From contig NZ_CP126106.1 of the NCBI RefSeq assembly GCF_030123325.1, forward strand, positions 5,277,001 to 5,341,000: a DNA stretch of 64,000 nt, in the 5' to 3' direction. A program made the translations under genes and the position numbers. The notes under the pieces are model-generated. The model made no database searches and was not told where the DNA came from. It saw nothing but the letters and a program-made list of their open reading frames with translations. This document shows, piece by piece, positions 36,004-44,573 of the stretch (position 1 is the stretch's first letter; every line of letters begins with the position of its first letter). This DNA comes from Peribacillus simplex. GTDB lineage: Bacteria > Bacillota > Bacilli > Bacillales > DSM-1321.

Positions 36004-36344
36004 TGGAACTTTTAATGGCCATTGTCATTGGAATACTATTTATGTGTGCGACATATTTAATGCTTTCCAAAAGCATTTTAAGAATCATAATCGGTACTGG
36101 GCTGCTCAGTCACGGCGCCCACCTTTTGATTTTGACGATGGGCGGTTTGAAAGGCGGTTCCGTTCCATTGCTGAGTGATGAAGCTGCATCCTATGTCGAT
36201 CCGCTTCCGCAAGCGCTTATCTTGACGGCGATCGTCATCAGTTTCGGGGTAACATCATTCCTGCTGGTACTTGCTTATCGGACCTACCAGGAACTCGGTA
36301 CGGATGACATGGAAGAAATGAGAGGTACGGAAGCGAATGAATAA
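36003..36344 (+). CDS. mrpC: Na+/H+ antiporter subunit MrpC
   Basis: 113 residues, NuoK-like, three helices; core LSHGAHLLILTMGG and DPLPQALILTAIVISFGVTS with the conserved intramembrane region. Its ATG begins on the last base of the mrpB stop, and it overlaps mrpD by eight bases. Confidence 0.96.
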   Translation: MELLMAIVIGILFMCATYLMLSKSILRIIIGTGLLSHGAHLLILTMGGLKGGSVPLLSDEAASYVDPLPQALILTAIVISFGVTSFLLVLAYRTYQELGTDDMEEMRGTEANE

Positions 36345-37818
36345 TCTTACTTTCATGCCTGTTTTATGGCCGCTTTTCACAGGCATCTTTCTCATTTTCT
36401 TTGCAAAAAAAATCAAGCTGCAAAGAGGGATATCCCTTTTTTCCTCTCTTATGGGAATTGCGATTTCCCTTTATCTGGTATTTACGGTCCATACTCAAGG
36501 GATCTTGACTTTAGGTGTCGGCAGCTGGGACGCGCCATTCGGGATCGTGATCGTCGCAGATATGCTTTCTTCACTGCTGGTACTGACCACGAATATCATT
36601 GGATTGTCCATATTGCTTTACTCGTTTCACTCCATAGGGGAGGAACGTGAAAGACATTATTATTATCCTGTTTTTCAATTTTTGCTGATTGGTGTAAACG
36701 GTGCCTTCCTTACGGGGGATCTTTTCAATCTATTCGTTTTCTTCGAAGTCATGCTGATGGCTTCCTACGTGCTTCTTGTACTGGGAGGGACGAAAATCCA
36801 GCTGAGGGAATCATTGAAGTATATCATCGTCAATGTGCTTTCCTCTTCCTTTTTCGTCATCATGGTGGCGTACCTTTATTCAGTTCTAGGAACATTGAAC
36901 ATGGCGGACATCAGCCAAAGGATAGCGGAAGTCCACCAGCCTGGAATCGTCTCGGTGATAGCGATTGGCTTTCTGATCGTATTCGGTTTGAAGGGAGCCA
37001 TTTTCCCGCTCTTCCAATGGCTCCCTGGGTCCTATTATGCTCCACCCATTCCAGTGATGGCCCTATTCGGGGCATTGCTGACAAAGGTCGGGATATATTC
37101 CATTTTCAGGACCTATACAATCATGTTTTATCATGACCAGGATTTCACCCATACTTTCCTTGCGATACTTGCAATCTTGACCATCATCATCGGTGTCATT
37201 GGTGCGATAGCTTATTGGGATGTAAAAAAAATCATCATTTACAATATCATCATCGCAGTCGGGGTTATCCTGTTCGGCATCTCCGTCATGAATGAACAGG
37301 CTTTATCAGGCTCCATTCTATATATCATTCACGACATGCTGATCAAGGCTGCACTCTTCCTGCTGGTGGGAATCATGATCAAAATCAGCGGATCGGATGA
37401 TTTACGGGACATGGGCGGCTTGATCAAGCAATACCCGGCCGTTGCATGGACCTTCTTCATAGCCGCCATTTCATTGGCTGGTATCCCTCCGTTCAGCGGT
37501 TTTGCCGGCAAGCTCCTGATTCTTCAGGGAGCTGCCGAAAAAGGGGCCTACCTTGGAATGGCCATTGTCTTACTTTCAAGTTTGATGGTCCTATATTCCG
37601 TCATGAAAATATTCATGAATGGATTTTGGGGAACTCCGAAAGCTGATTATGCCTTAACTAATCAAACGGTTAATCAAATGCTGGTCCCTGCCGTCATACT
37701 TGTGATCATTTCCGTTTTATTCGGAGTGGGAACCGAATCGATTTACCCATTCATTACACAAGCTGTGGATTCATTAATGAATCCCGAAATCTATAACAAA
37801 GCGGTTTTAAAGGAGTAG
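36337..37818 (+). CDS. mrpD: Na+/H+ antiporter subunit MrpD
   Basis: 493 residues, NuoM/N-like, about 14 helices. Carries FFEVMLMASYVLLVLGG (key Glu), FGLKGAIFPLFQWLPGSYYA (key Lys) and HDMLIKAALFLLVG. MrpA and MrpD form the ion-translocating channels. Start overlaps mrpC. Confidence 0.96.
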   Translation: MNNLTFMPVLWPLFTGIFLIFFAKKIKLQRGISLFSSLMGIAISLYLVFTVHTQGILTLGVGSWDAPFGIVIVADMLSSLLVLTTNIIGLSILLYSFHSIGEERERHYYYPVFQFLLIGVNGAFLTGDLFNLFVFFEVMLMASYVLLVLGGTKIQLRESLKYIIVNVLSSSFFVIMVAYLYSVLGTLNMADISQRIAEVHQPGIVSVIAIGFLIVFGLKGAIFPLFQWLPGSYYAPPIPVMALFGALLTKVGIYSIFRTYTIMFYHDQDFTHTFLAILAILTIIIGVIGAIAYWDVKKIIIYNIIIAVGVILFGISVMNEQALSGSILYIIHDMLIKAALFLLVGIMIKISGSDDLRDMGGLIKQYPAVAWTFFIAAISLAGIPPFSGFAGKLLILQGAAEKGAYLGMAIVLLSSLMVLYSVMKIFMNGFWGTPKADYALTNQTVNQMLVPAVILVIISVLFGVGTESIYPFITQAVDSLMNPEIYNKAVLKE

Positions 37819-37824
37819 TGCCTG

Positions 37825-38301
37825 ATGTCATTCCAAATTTTACTGAATGTGTTCCTTGCGGTTATCTGGATGTTTTTGAAAAATGAGTTTAACGGGAGCA
37901 CTTTTATCATCGGATATATATTGGGGCTCGGCATCATGTTCGTCTTCCGTCATTTTTTCAATGAACGTTTTTATTTGAAAAGGGTGAATGCCGTCATTCT
38001 ATTGCTCCTCATATTCGCAAGGGAACTCATACTTTCCAACATTAGCGTCCTTAAGGCCGTGCTTAAACCGAGCCTGGATATGAGACCTGGCATATTCGCA
38101 TTTGAAACCGTGCTGACTAAGGATTGGGAAATTACGATACTATCAAATTTAATTACACTTACACCAGGAACACTTGTCGTTGAAGTATCGGAAGATAATC
38201 GGATTCTTTATATCCACGCGATGGATATTGCCGACAAAGATGAGGCTGTGGACAGCATTAAGAATACATTTGAAAAAGCGATTATGGAGGTGGGCAAATA
38301 A
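37825..38301 (+). CDS. mrpE: Na+/H+ antiporter subunit MrpE
   Basis: 158 residues; two N-terminal hydrophobic segments and a cytoplasmic domain with LSNLITLTPGTLVVEVSED, typical of MrpE. AAAGGAG lies before the ATG. The last base of its stop is the first base of the mrpF start. Confidence 0.95.
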   Translation: MSFQILLNVFLAVIWMFLKNEFNGSTFIIGYILGLGIMFVFRHFFNERFYLKRVNAVILLLLIFARELILSNISVLKAVLKPSLDMRPGIFAFETVLTKDWEITILSNLITLTPGTLVVEVSEDNRILYIHAMDIADKDEAVDSIKNTFEKAIMEVGK

Positions 38302-38585
38302 TGTTCGATCTAATGCTTAAATTCGCGTTGCTAGGTGTTTCGCTTTCCATGATTGGATTCTTATACCGTTTAATCAAAGGGCCTTCCGTACCGGATCGGG
38401 TCATCGCACTCGATGCAATGGGAATCAATCTTATCGCAATAGTTGCACTTGCCTCCATTGTCATGGATACAAGCGCATATCTGGAGGCCATTCTTCTGCT
38501 CGGGATCCTATCTTTCATCGGAACGGTCGCTTTCGCCAAATTCCTTGAGAAAGGGGAGATAATCGAAGATGACCGCAATCGTTGA
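38301..38585 (+). CDS. mrpF: Na+/H+ antiporter subunit MrpF
   Basis: 94 residues, three helices, signature IKGPSVPDRVIALDAMGINL with the conserved Asp. Overlaps mrpG by 17 bases. Confidence 0.95.
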   Translation: MFDLMLKFALLGVSLSMIGFLYRLIKGPSVPDRVIALDAMGINLIAIVALASIVMDTSAYLEAILLLGILSFIGTVAFAKFLEKGEIIEDDRNR

Positions 38586-38907
38586 AATCCTATCGGCCCT
38601 ATTCCTACTAATGGGAGTCTTTCTCTTTTTAGTCTCGGCTTTCGGCATCATCCGGCTGCCCGACGTCTATACTAGAAATCACGCTGCCTCAAAGAGCTCG
38701 ACACTTGGAATCATGTTCATCCTGATCGGCACCTTGTTATATTTTTACTATGAACATGGCCATTTCGATTTCCGGGTCGTGCTCGCGATCATCTTTATCT
38801 TCATGACCAGTCCTGTTGCCGGACATTTAATCATGCGCTCGGCTTATCATACTGGCGTAAAAATGTGGGATCGGAGTGTCCAGGATGATTTAAAGAAAAC
38901 CCGGTGA
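38569..38907 (+). CDS. mrpG: Na+/H+ antiporter subunit MrpG
   Basis: 112 residues, three helices; family core FGIIRLPDVYTRNHAASKSS near residues 25-44 and SPVAGHLIMRSAYHTG. Last gene of the operon, followed by a strong terminator. Confidence 0.95.
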   Translation: MTAIVEILSALFLLMGVFLFLVSAFGIIRLPDVYTRNHAASKSSTLGIMFILIGTLLYFYYEHGHFDFRVVLAIIFIFMTSPVAGHLIMRSAYHTGVKMWDRSVQDDLKKTR

Positions 38908-38919
38908 TCCCTGCCATGC

Positions 38920-38954
38920 AAAAGAGCTGCCCTGATTACAGGAGCAGCTCTTTT
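38920..38954. terminator. Bidirectional terminator after mrpG
   Basis: Stem AAAAGAGCTGC/GCAGCTCTTTT, between mrpG and the convergent MOSC gene. Confidence 0.85.
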
Positions 38955-38959
38955 CTGTT

Positions 38960-39679
38960 TCAATCTTTTAAAAATACCTGGTCGCCCACTCTGATTTCAC
39001 CTGTTTGCATGACCGAGGCATATACGCCAAAATGATTGTTCCTTTCCTTGACGACAGTTTTCAGTAATGATGGATCTCTGTGTGAATCACTTGGATCGAC
39101 AGTTATGATCATACAGCGCTCACAATGCCTTTTGATCTCCAATTCCACTTCATTTCCGATTAGAATCCTTTTTCCGAACCATTGCTCTTCTAAAAAGGGC
39201 GTTTTGTTCACTAAATTTAGCACTAAATTTTGCCTGAATCTCCTGCCATCCAGCTCTTTACCCCAAAGCTTTGACAATTCGCCAATCGAGGCATCACTGA
39301 CAAGCAGGATGTTTTCTTCTTCAATCGCACCTAACGGAATATGTGCAGGATGATAAACAACTGGTGCTGCTTCCTGTTTCAACAACCGCTCCATTTCCTC
39401 CTGAAAGGCTTCCTCTCCCCATGTCAGCACCTGTCCTGTTGGGGTCTTCACCTTGATTTCCGGATATTGGCCAAGGGTTTCCTCACCAGCAAAAGCAGCT
39501 TGATAACGGACCATTTCCGGGACTTGGGTTATCGTAAGGAACTTTCCATTTTTGCCTTTAAAGGCATGACTGCGATCTCCATATAGTCCATAATCCATCA
39601 CCCTCGTTTTCTGTACCTGTTCACCAGTGAATGATTTTACAGGATGACGGGTGATTTCTTGTATATGACCAATCAGCAT
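38960..39679 (-). CDS. MOSC domain protein
   Basis: A 239-residue protein with an N-terminal beta-barrel (ITRHPVKSFTGEQVQKTRVM) and a C-terminal MOSC domain; the conserved Cys lies in IKRHCERCMIITVDP. MOSC proteins handle molybdenum cofactor-bound sulfur or reduce N-hydroxylated compounds together with partner flavoproteins. No moco gene is near, so the role is open. AAGAGG lies six bases before the ATG at 39679; the in-frame extension to 39715 lacks an SD. Confidence 0.85.
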   Translation of the reverse strand: MLIGHIQEITRHPVKSFTGEQVQKTRVMDYGLYGDRSHAFKGKNGKFLTITQVPEMVRYQAAFAGEETLGQYPEIKVKTPTGQVLTWGEEAFQEEMERLLKQEAAPVVYHPAHIPLGAIEEENILLVSDASIGELSKLWGKELDGRRFRQNLVLNLVNKTPFLEEQWFGKRILIGNEVELEIKRHCERCMIITVDPSDSHRDPSLLKTVVKERNNHFGVYASVMQTGEIRVGDQVFLKD

Positions 39680-39776
39680 AAAAAAACCTCTTTTCATACA
39701 ATAATCTTCTGCCATTTTATAATTAAACCGGACATTGTAGAATCATTATCCAACTTTATTGCGATTGTTCTTAGAT

Positions 39777-40175
39777 TCACTTTGGCTTTGGTAAGTCGAT
39801 AACGGCCAATGTACAGCGTGAAACGCAGATAAGATGATCCTCTTCATCACGGATTTTCACGTCCCACACCATCGTCGTCTTCCCGCGATGGATGATGTTC
39901 CCTTCTGCGGTAACAAAACCGGAACGGACGCCCCTTACATGATTGGCATTGATTTCAAGGCCGACGACAGCTTGTTTTGCACTATCCACCAGCTGCATGC
40001 CGCCAAAACTTGCAACAGATTCGGCAAGGGCAACGGACGCTCCCCCATGCAATAAACCATAAGGCTGCCTAGTCCGTTCATCCACAGGCATCGTTGCAAT
40101 GACTTTCCCATCACCGACTTCTTTCATTTCTATCCCAAGCGTGCCTATCAATGACTTTTCAATATTTCTCTCCAT
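39777..40175 (-). CDS. yuxO: Hotdog-fold thioesterase YuxO
   Basis: A 132-residue PaaI/YuxO-type acyl-CoA thioesterase. The active-site helix segment GLLHGGASVALAES and NANHVRGVRSGFVTAEGNII are typical. B. subtilis YuxO (126 aa) also follows mrpG; YuxO-type proteins elsewhere hydrolyse DHNA-CoA or related esters. The start is the ATG after GGGGGTAATGGG. The comA gene that accompanies yuxO in B. subtilis is not here. Confidence 0.88.
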   Translation of the reverse strand: MERNIEKSLIGTLGIEMKEVGDGKVIATMPVDERTRQPYGLLHGGASVALAESVASFGGMQLVDSAKQAVVGLEINANHVRGVRSGFVTAEGNIIHRGKTTMVWDVKIRDEEDHLICVSRCTLAVIDLPKPK

Positions 40176-40252
40176 CCCATTACCCCCAACTCTCATGTTT
40201 TTTTTCTTGCCATGTACATCAAAAAAATGAATCACTATTCATATCAGTATAC

Positions 40253-40287
40253 AAAAAAAGGATGACCCAAGTCTATCAAGTCATCCG
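40253..40287 (-). terminator. Intrinsic terminator of the ribA-ribD-monooxygenase-nucleotidase operon
   Basis: Stem GGATGAC/GTCATCC followed by seven Ts on the minus strand, 18 bp after the last stop. Confidence 0.85.
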
Positions 40288-40305
40288 TCAATAATGTGAA
40301 TTGTA

Positions 40306-40869
40306 TTATTTGGAGAGGATTTCTTTTAATTCAAGCCAGCTTGTCAATCTTGGAATATCCAATTCCCTATTATAGGAGTTATCCATTGCATACACTTTCG
40401 TCGGAAGATCCAATAAAGTTTCCAACACTGCCGGTTTATCATCAAAATAATAATCCAATTCCAATTTGCGGATCGTATCAATTTTTTCATGATCCTTCAT
40501 ACCGCAGTAAAAGTGGTCATCCTTAACCGGAAAGCCGTTTTCAATCAGCCATTTTTTCGTCCGTTCACCATGCTCCGCTTTTCTGGCGGTGATGTAATAG
40601 ATTTCATGACCATCGCGTTCAAGCTCCTGCAGCGTTTCCACTGCGCCCTCGAAGGCTGGACAGGATGAATAATACACTTCTTCGGCAAGGCTGTTCCACA
40701 TCTTGCCCCCCGCCTCTTTATCAAGCCCGAAAGCTTCATGGATCTCCAACGTCTTTAAAGCTCTGAATTTCGTTATCTCTATGTTCGTATTAAGCTTTTC
40801 ATTATAAAGATGGAACGCGAACTCCCTCAAGTTAATAAGGGTATCGTCAATATCAAAACCGAATTTCAT
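40306..40869 (-). CDS. HAD-superfamily nucleotidase-like phosphatase (YqfW type)
   Basis: A 187-residue cytosolic HAD phosphatase. Motif I is FDIDDTLINL (nucleophile and acid Asp), motif II lies in IYYITARKAEHG, and the metal-binding motif III/IV in YYFDDKPAVLE. Resembles B. subtilis YqfW and the 5'(3')-deoxyribonucleotidase group. It is the last gene of a tight operon after GTP cyclohydrolase II, RibD and a flavin monooxygenase (15 bp after the monooxygenase stop), so dephosphorylation of a riboflavin-pathway intermediate is a reasonable hypothesis, not shown. Confidence 0.82.
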   Translation of the reverse strand: MKFGFDIDDTLINLREFAFHLYNEKLNTNIEITKFRALKTLEIHEAFGLDKEAGGKMWNSLAEEVYYSSCPAFEGAVETLQELERDGHEIYYITARKAEHGERTKKWLIENGFPVKDDHFYCGMKDHEKIDTIRKLELDYYFDDKPAVLETLLDLPTKVYAMDNSYNRELDIPRLTSWLELKEILSK

Positions 40870-40884
40870 ATCCTTCACTCCCAT

Positions 40885-41982
40885 TCAAACATAAGCGGCG
40901 GCAAACTGTGATGCGAAGGAAATTTCCTTGTCCACCTGGATGGCCTGTAATCTTTCAATTTCAGCTTTTCTTTTTGGCTCAGCCATTTTAAGACCAAGGA
41001 AACCAGTATCCCCCTGCCGGATGCATCCAGAAATAAGCTCGGCTAATATATCGGCATCCTTCATGGCACAATTGAGTCCAAACGCACCTGTAGGTGTCAT
41101 CGTATGGGCTGCATCACCTAATAAAGCAACGCCATCCTTTGTCCATGTTTCACAATAGCTGCTGTAAACATCCAATAAAATGAAGTCATGCCAAGAGCGG
41201 ATATTTTCACTCACAACCTTTTTTAATTCAGGAAAGGCAAAAAGCAAATCTTCAATGAATGGCTCAAAATGCTGTTTTCGCAAATGGGGGAACGAACCAT
41301 GCTCTATATTCCAGCCAATTTGGATGAAACCTCCAGACTGAGTGAAGAGGGCAACCTGTGAGCCATTGACCAATGCCATCTTGATCGAAGGCTTCCATCC
41401 CTCGGGGGCTGGAATTTTTGCCCATAGTAAATCATAACCATGATTTTTAATCACCACTGGAATCCCCGCTTTTTTTCGAACAATGGAAAATCTGCCGTCC
41501 GCTCCGATTATCAATGAACTTTGCACTTCCAGGTCATTTCCGCCATTTCGAGCCTTGACACCCGTAAAACGGCCCATTTCATTCTGTATCAAGTCCGTAA
41601 CCCTCGTATTCATCATCAAATGAAAAGAGTCCAGCTTTTCGGCTTCAGTCAATATAGCTGTAAGCAGATAATTTTGAGGGACATGTATCCCAACATGATC
41701 GACAGGCCATTCAGGGAAAATCCTTTTGAATATTTGGCCGTCATTCCAATATTCAATTTGTTCCATCCTAAGCAAGCCTAGTCTTTCCACACTCTCGAAT
41801 AAACCATGTTTTTTAAGAATGCCCTCTCCTTCATCGTTCAAGAACTCGCCCCTGAACTCCCTTGAAACCTCAGAATGCCTCTCAAGCAATACGACTGAAA
41901 TGTCCTGCTTGGCCAATAGGTAGGCCAGCAGGGCTCCTCCAGGTCCTGATCCTACTATGCATACATCTGATTTAACCAACAT
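40885..41982 (-). CDS. FAD-dependent monooxygenase (PHBH/UbiH-like group A)
   Basis: A 365-residue flavoprotein. All three family motifs are present: N-terminal dinucleotide fold VGSGPGGALLAYLLAKQ, the DG motif IIGADGRFSIVRKKAG, and the GD motif LLGDAAHTMTPTGAFGLNCA. It would hydroxylate or epoxidise an aromatic or conjugated substrate with NAD(P)H and O2. It starts 17 bp after the ribD stop with AGGTG upstream, so it belongs to the ribA-ribD operon. Substrate unknown. Confidence 0.85.
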   Translation of the reverse strand: MLVKSDVCIVGSGPGGALLAYLLAKQDISVVLLERHSEVSREFRGEFLNDEGEGILKKHGLFESVERLGLLRMEQIEYWNDGQIFKRIFPEWPVDHVGIHVPQNYLLTAILTEAEKLDSFHLMMNTRVTDLIQNEMGRFTGVKARNGGNDLEVQSSLIIGADGRFSIVRKKAGIPVVIKNHGYDLLWAKIPAPEGWKPSIKMALVNGSQVALFTQSGGFIQIGWNIEHGSFPHLRKQHFEPFIEDLLFAFPELKKVVSENIRSWHDFILLDVYSSYCETWTKDGVALLGDAAHTMTPTGAFGLNCAMKDADILAELISGCIRQGDTGFLGLKMAEPKRKAEIERLQAIQVDKEISFASQFAAAYV

Positions 41983-41999
41983 GCCTCTTCACCTGTTGT

Positions 42000-43100
42000 C
42001 TATTTTAATTTAGGATAAGCCGTGATGCGTATGTCCTCGCCAAACGTTTCCACGCCAGAGAAGGAAACATCCATCGCTTCATCCATCGTATCCACATTCA
42101 TTCCAGTAAACGGTGTTAATGAGTTTCTTCCGCCCAATAGTTTAGGGGCTATATATATCAAGTATTTATCGATGAGCCCTTCCCTAAGGAAAGAGGCATT
42201 CACTTCGCTTCCGCCTTCCAGCAAGACATCTGTAATCCCCTTTTTATACAGCTCTTCCATCAAAGCCCTCAGATTCAGTCCCGTCTCGTTTTTGGGGACG
42301 AAAATGAATTCGATCCCTTTTTCACGTAATAGGTTTAATTTATCCGCTGGTGCATTTGCCTGCGTTACGATCAAGGTTTTCGCATCTGATACTTGTACAA
42401 CATTGGCATCCAAGGGAACCCGTAATTCACTGTCTAAAATGATCCGGACCGGATTTTTCCCTCCGCCCTCCGGAAGTCTGGTCGTCAGTGATGGATCATC
42501 GGCCAATACTGTCCCGATACCAACAAGAATGGCATCCACCTCATCACGCAGCAAATGAACGGAGTGACGTGACTCTTCCCCTGTTATCCATTTTGAATGG
42601 CCTGTGTGGGTTGCAAGTTTTCCATCAAGCGTCATCGCATTCTTCGATATGACAAATGGACGATTCGTGAGCATATTGTGAATGAAACGCTCATTCAGCC
42701 TTTGAGCTTCCTTTTCCAGGATGCCAACTTCCACTTCAATGCCCGCATCCTTTATGATCGATATCCCTCTGCCGGCCACCTCCGGATTCGGATCCTGAGT
42801 AGCCACAACAACTCTTCGCACACCTGATTCTTTCACCAAATTTGCACAAGGAGGTGTCTTTCCATAATGGGAACAAGGCTCAAGAGTCACATATAGCGTT
42901 GCACCTTCTGCATACTCACCCGCCATTTTGAAAGCATGTACTTCCGCATGCGGTTCACCCGCTTTACGGTGGATTCCTGTCCCGGCTATCACACCGTCTT
43001 TGACTATGACTGCACCGACCACTGGATTCGGATTCGTCTTTCCTTTTGCACTGGCCGCCAAATCCAGTGCCAGCTTCATGTAATATTGATCATCATTCAT
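42000..43100 (-). CDS. ribD: Bifunctional diaminohydroxyphosphoribosylaminopyrimidine deaminase / reductase RibD
   Basis: A 366-residue two-domain enzyme. The N-terminal cytidine-deaminase-like domain has the zinc site GEPHAEVHAF and LEPCSHYGKTPPCANL; the C-terminal reductase domain has FVISKNAMTLDGKLAT, WITGEESRHSVHLLRDEVDA and LLEGGSEVNASFL. It makes 5-amino-6-ribitylaminouracil 5'-phosphate from the GTP cyclohydrolase II product. Start at the ATG after AAGGAGAG. It follows a stand-alone ribA by 13 bp and is not linked to ribE or ribH, unlike the B. subtilis rib operon. Confidence 0.93.
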   Translation of the reverse strand: MNDDQYYMKLALDLAASAKGKTNPNPVVGAVIVKDGVIAGTGIHRKAGEPHAEVHAFKMAGEYAEGATLYVTLEPCSHYGKTPPCANLVKESGVRRVVVATQDPNPEVAGRGISIIKDAGIEVEVGILEKEAQRLNERFIHNMLTNRPFVISKNAMTLDGKLATHTGHSKWITGEESRHSVHLLRDEVDAILVGIGTVLADDPSLTTRLPEGGGKNPVRIILDSELRVPLDANVVQVSDAKTLIVTQANAPADKLNLLREKGIEFIFVPKNETGLNLRALMEELYKKGITDVLLEGGSEVNASFLREGLIDKYLIYIAPKLLGGRNSLTPFTGMNVDTMDEAMDVSFSGVETFGEDIRITAYPKLK

Positions 43101-43113
43101 ACTATAGCTCTCC

Positions 43114-43863
43114 TTATACAATCAAAGTTGGCTTCTTTTGGGGAATATGTCCAGACTTCTTAACCTTTGTATCCAGATAGAAACTATTATCTTCCGTCAA
43201 ACCGCCCCAAAGCGGAATATGGTCCTTTGCCGCAAGTCCATGCTTCATGAGGGCGTCCAGCTTTTTCGGGTTGTTCGTGATTAAAGTCACCGGATCCTCG
43301 CGCAGTTCGCTCAACACTCGAATGGCTCCCTCGTAAGATCGCGTATCATCTTCGAATCCTAACGCCTCATTCGCCTCGACCGTGTCATAACCCTCCTGCT
43401 GAAGCAAATAGGCAAGTGATTTGGAAAACAGGCCAATCCCTCTTCCTTCATGGTCTGCAAGGTAAAAGATGGCCCCGCACCCATGCTCGGCTATCATTTT
43501 CATTGATTGGTGGAGCTGGTAGCCGCAATCACAGCGTTTACTGCCGAAGATATCACCTGTGTGACAGATGCTATGCATCCGTACAAGTGCATCCCCCGAG
43601 TTTTTAAAATCCCCATACACCAATACGGAAGATTGCTGTCCAAAAGCGAGGTTGGCTTCCGAAAGCGAATCAAGCACCGCTTCCTTGTCATTGTCCGCGC
43701 CGTCAAGCTGAAGCCATGTATACCATTGGAATACAGTTGAGAAATCTCCTTGTTCAACAGGCAGGTTCACAGGCCCCACAAGGCATATATCAGCTTTCCC
43801 CGGGGTTTTGATGATATTCATTTTATCTATTAAAAGGTTTTTTGTTTTTTCGGTTATTTTCAT
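43114..43863 (-). CDS. ribA: Stand-alone GTP cyclohydrolase II (RibA type)
   Basis: A 249-residue protein. The zinc cysteines and GTP site are intact: VRMHSICHTGDIFGSKRCDC, LADHEGRGIGLFSKSLAYLL and LITNNPKKLDAL, with GYDTVEANEALGF. It lacks the DHBP synthase domain of the usual Bacillus RibBA fusion (about 400 residues), so it is a dedicated GTP cyclohydrolase II. First gene of a four-gene operon with a clear sigma-A promoter and no FMN riboswitch. AGGTGATG lies before the ATG. Confidence 0.9.
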   Translation of the reverse strand: MKITEKTKNLLIDKMNIIKTPGKADICLVGPVNLPVEQGDFSTVFQWYTWLQLDGADNDKEAVLDSLSEANLAFGQQSSVLVYGDFKNSGDALVRMHSICHTGDIFGSKRCDCGYQLHQSMKMIAEHGCGAIFYLADHEGRGIGLFSKSLAYLLQQEGYDTVEANEALGFEDDTRSYEGAIRVLSELREDPVTLITNNPKKLDALMKHGLAAKDHIPLWGGLTEDNSFYLDTKVKKSGHIPQKKPTLIV

Positions 43864-43889
43864 GTTAACATCACCTATTTTATAAATTT

Positions 43890-43980
43890 ATAGTGTGTCT
43901 TCTCCTTACTTTAGGTAAGTAAGTATATTACTATACACTATACCTGTCAATGAAGCAGTTTACAAATAATAGTGTGTCTT
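43890..43980. promoter_or_regulatory. ATAGTGT-type motif array around the ribA promoter
   Basis: ATAGTGTGTCTT occurs twice in direct orientation (43890-43901 and 43969-43980), and an inverted CTATACACTAT (43931-43941) lies between them. A separate CTTACTT-5-AAGTAAG palindrome (about 43905-43923) lies at the expected transcription start. Together they look like an operator region. Confidence 0.5.
43922..43950 (-). promoter_or_regulatory. Sigma-A promoter of the ribA operon
   Basis: On the minus strand TTGACA (43945-43950), a 17-bp spacer and TATACT (43922-43927). Transcription would start near 43915, giving a leader of about 50 nt, far too short for an FMN riboswitch. Confidence 0.8.
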
Positions 43981-44082
43981 TGATCATAATTTTCAAGAAG
44001 TTTTGGTGAAGAAGAAAGGTCATTCACAAACCGCTATCATATCGGCTGGTCTTTATACATATTTTAACGTATAACGAAAACG

Positions 44083-44094
44083 TGTCTATAGACA
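44083..44094 (+). promoter_or_regulatory. 12-bp palindrome before the 131-residue ORF
   Basis: TGTCTATAGACA is a perfect palindrome directly before the AGGAAAGGA ribosome-binding site of the next gene. Confidence 0.3.
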
Positions 44095-44119
44095 GACTTA
44101 AGGAAAGGACGGAAACCTT

Positions 44120-44515
44120 TTGGAGGATTTCCCTTATTTTTTATATGACCCTATCCTATTTCCGCCTCACGCCGGGGCAATGAATATGAATCGGGAACGG
44201 GAAGGAGCATTGCGTCCCTACTCGGCACCCAACCCAGATCTGCTAGTTAAATCGGCAAAGACCTCGCAATCTTTAATGCTTGATGTAAAAAAGGTCATGG
44301 ATACTTTAGCCACATCAAAGCCTTTCTCGAACCGGTTGATGACTGCTGCCCAAGCATCGCAAAAGAGTGTCGTGATCGATATGATCCGAAAGATAGGAAT
44401 TACCAACGAACCTGATATCACGTATAACCCCGATGGAATCCGGTTTGATTTCTATCCTAAAGCGGGGGAAGAAAATTGTCATATCATCGTCAGCTTGAAA
44501 TGGAGGGATGTATAA
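44120..44515 (+). CDS. Conserved hypothetical protein
   Basis: A 131-residue protein starting at TTG, ten bases after AGGAAAGGA. A proline/aromatic-rich N-terminus (EDFPYFLYDPILFPPH) is followed by a helical middle (SKPFSNRLMTAAQASQKSVV) and a beta-rich end (DGIRFDFYPKAGEENCHIIV). No signal peptide or transmembrane helix. I do not recognise the family; the composition resembles minor spore or coat proteins, which is only an impression. Divergent from ribA and convergent with pepA. Confidence 0.65.
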   Translation: MEDFPYFLYDPILFPPHAGAMNMNREREGALRPYSAPNPDLLVKSAKTSQSLMLDVKKVMDTLATSKPFSNRLMTAAQASQKSVVIDMIRKIGITNEPDITYNPDGIRFDFYPKAGEENCHIIVSLKWRDV

Positions 44516-44532
44516 CGTCCAACACCTTTTGG

Positions 44533-44565
44533 TAAAAAAACCGAAGCCTATTTTCGGCTTCGGAT
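44533..44565 (-). terminator. Intrinsic terminator of pepA
   Basis: Stem CCGAAGCC/GGCTTCGG followed by seven Ts on the minus strand; also near the end of the convergent hypothetical gene. Confidence 0.85.
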
Positions 44566-44573
44566 ATTTGGGT

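Noticed and set aside
43864..44119. FMN riboswitch before ribA
   Set aside because: The leader after the TTGACA/TATACT promoter is only about 50 nt and lacks the RFN conserved segments.
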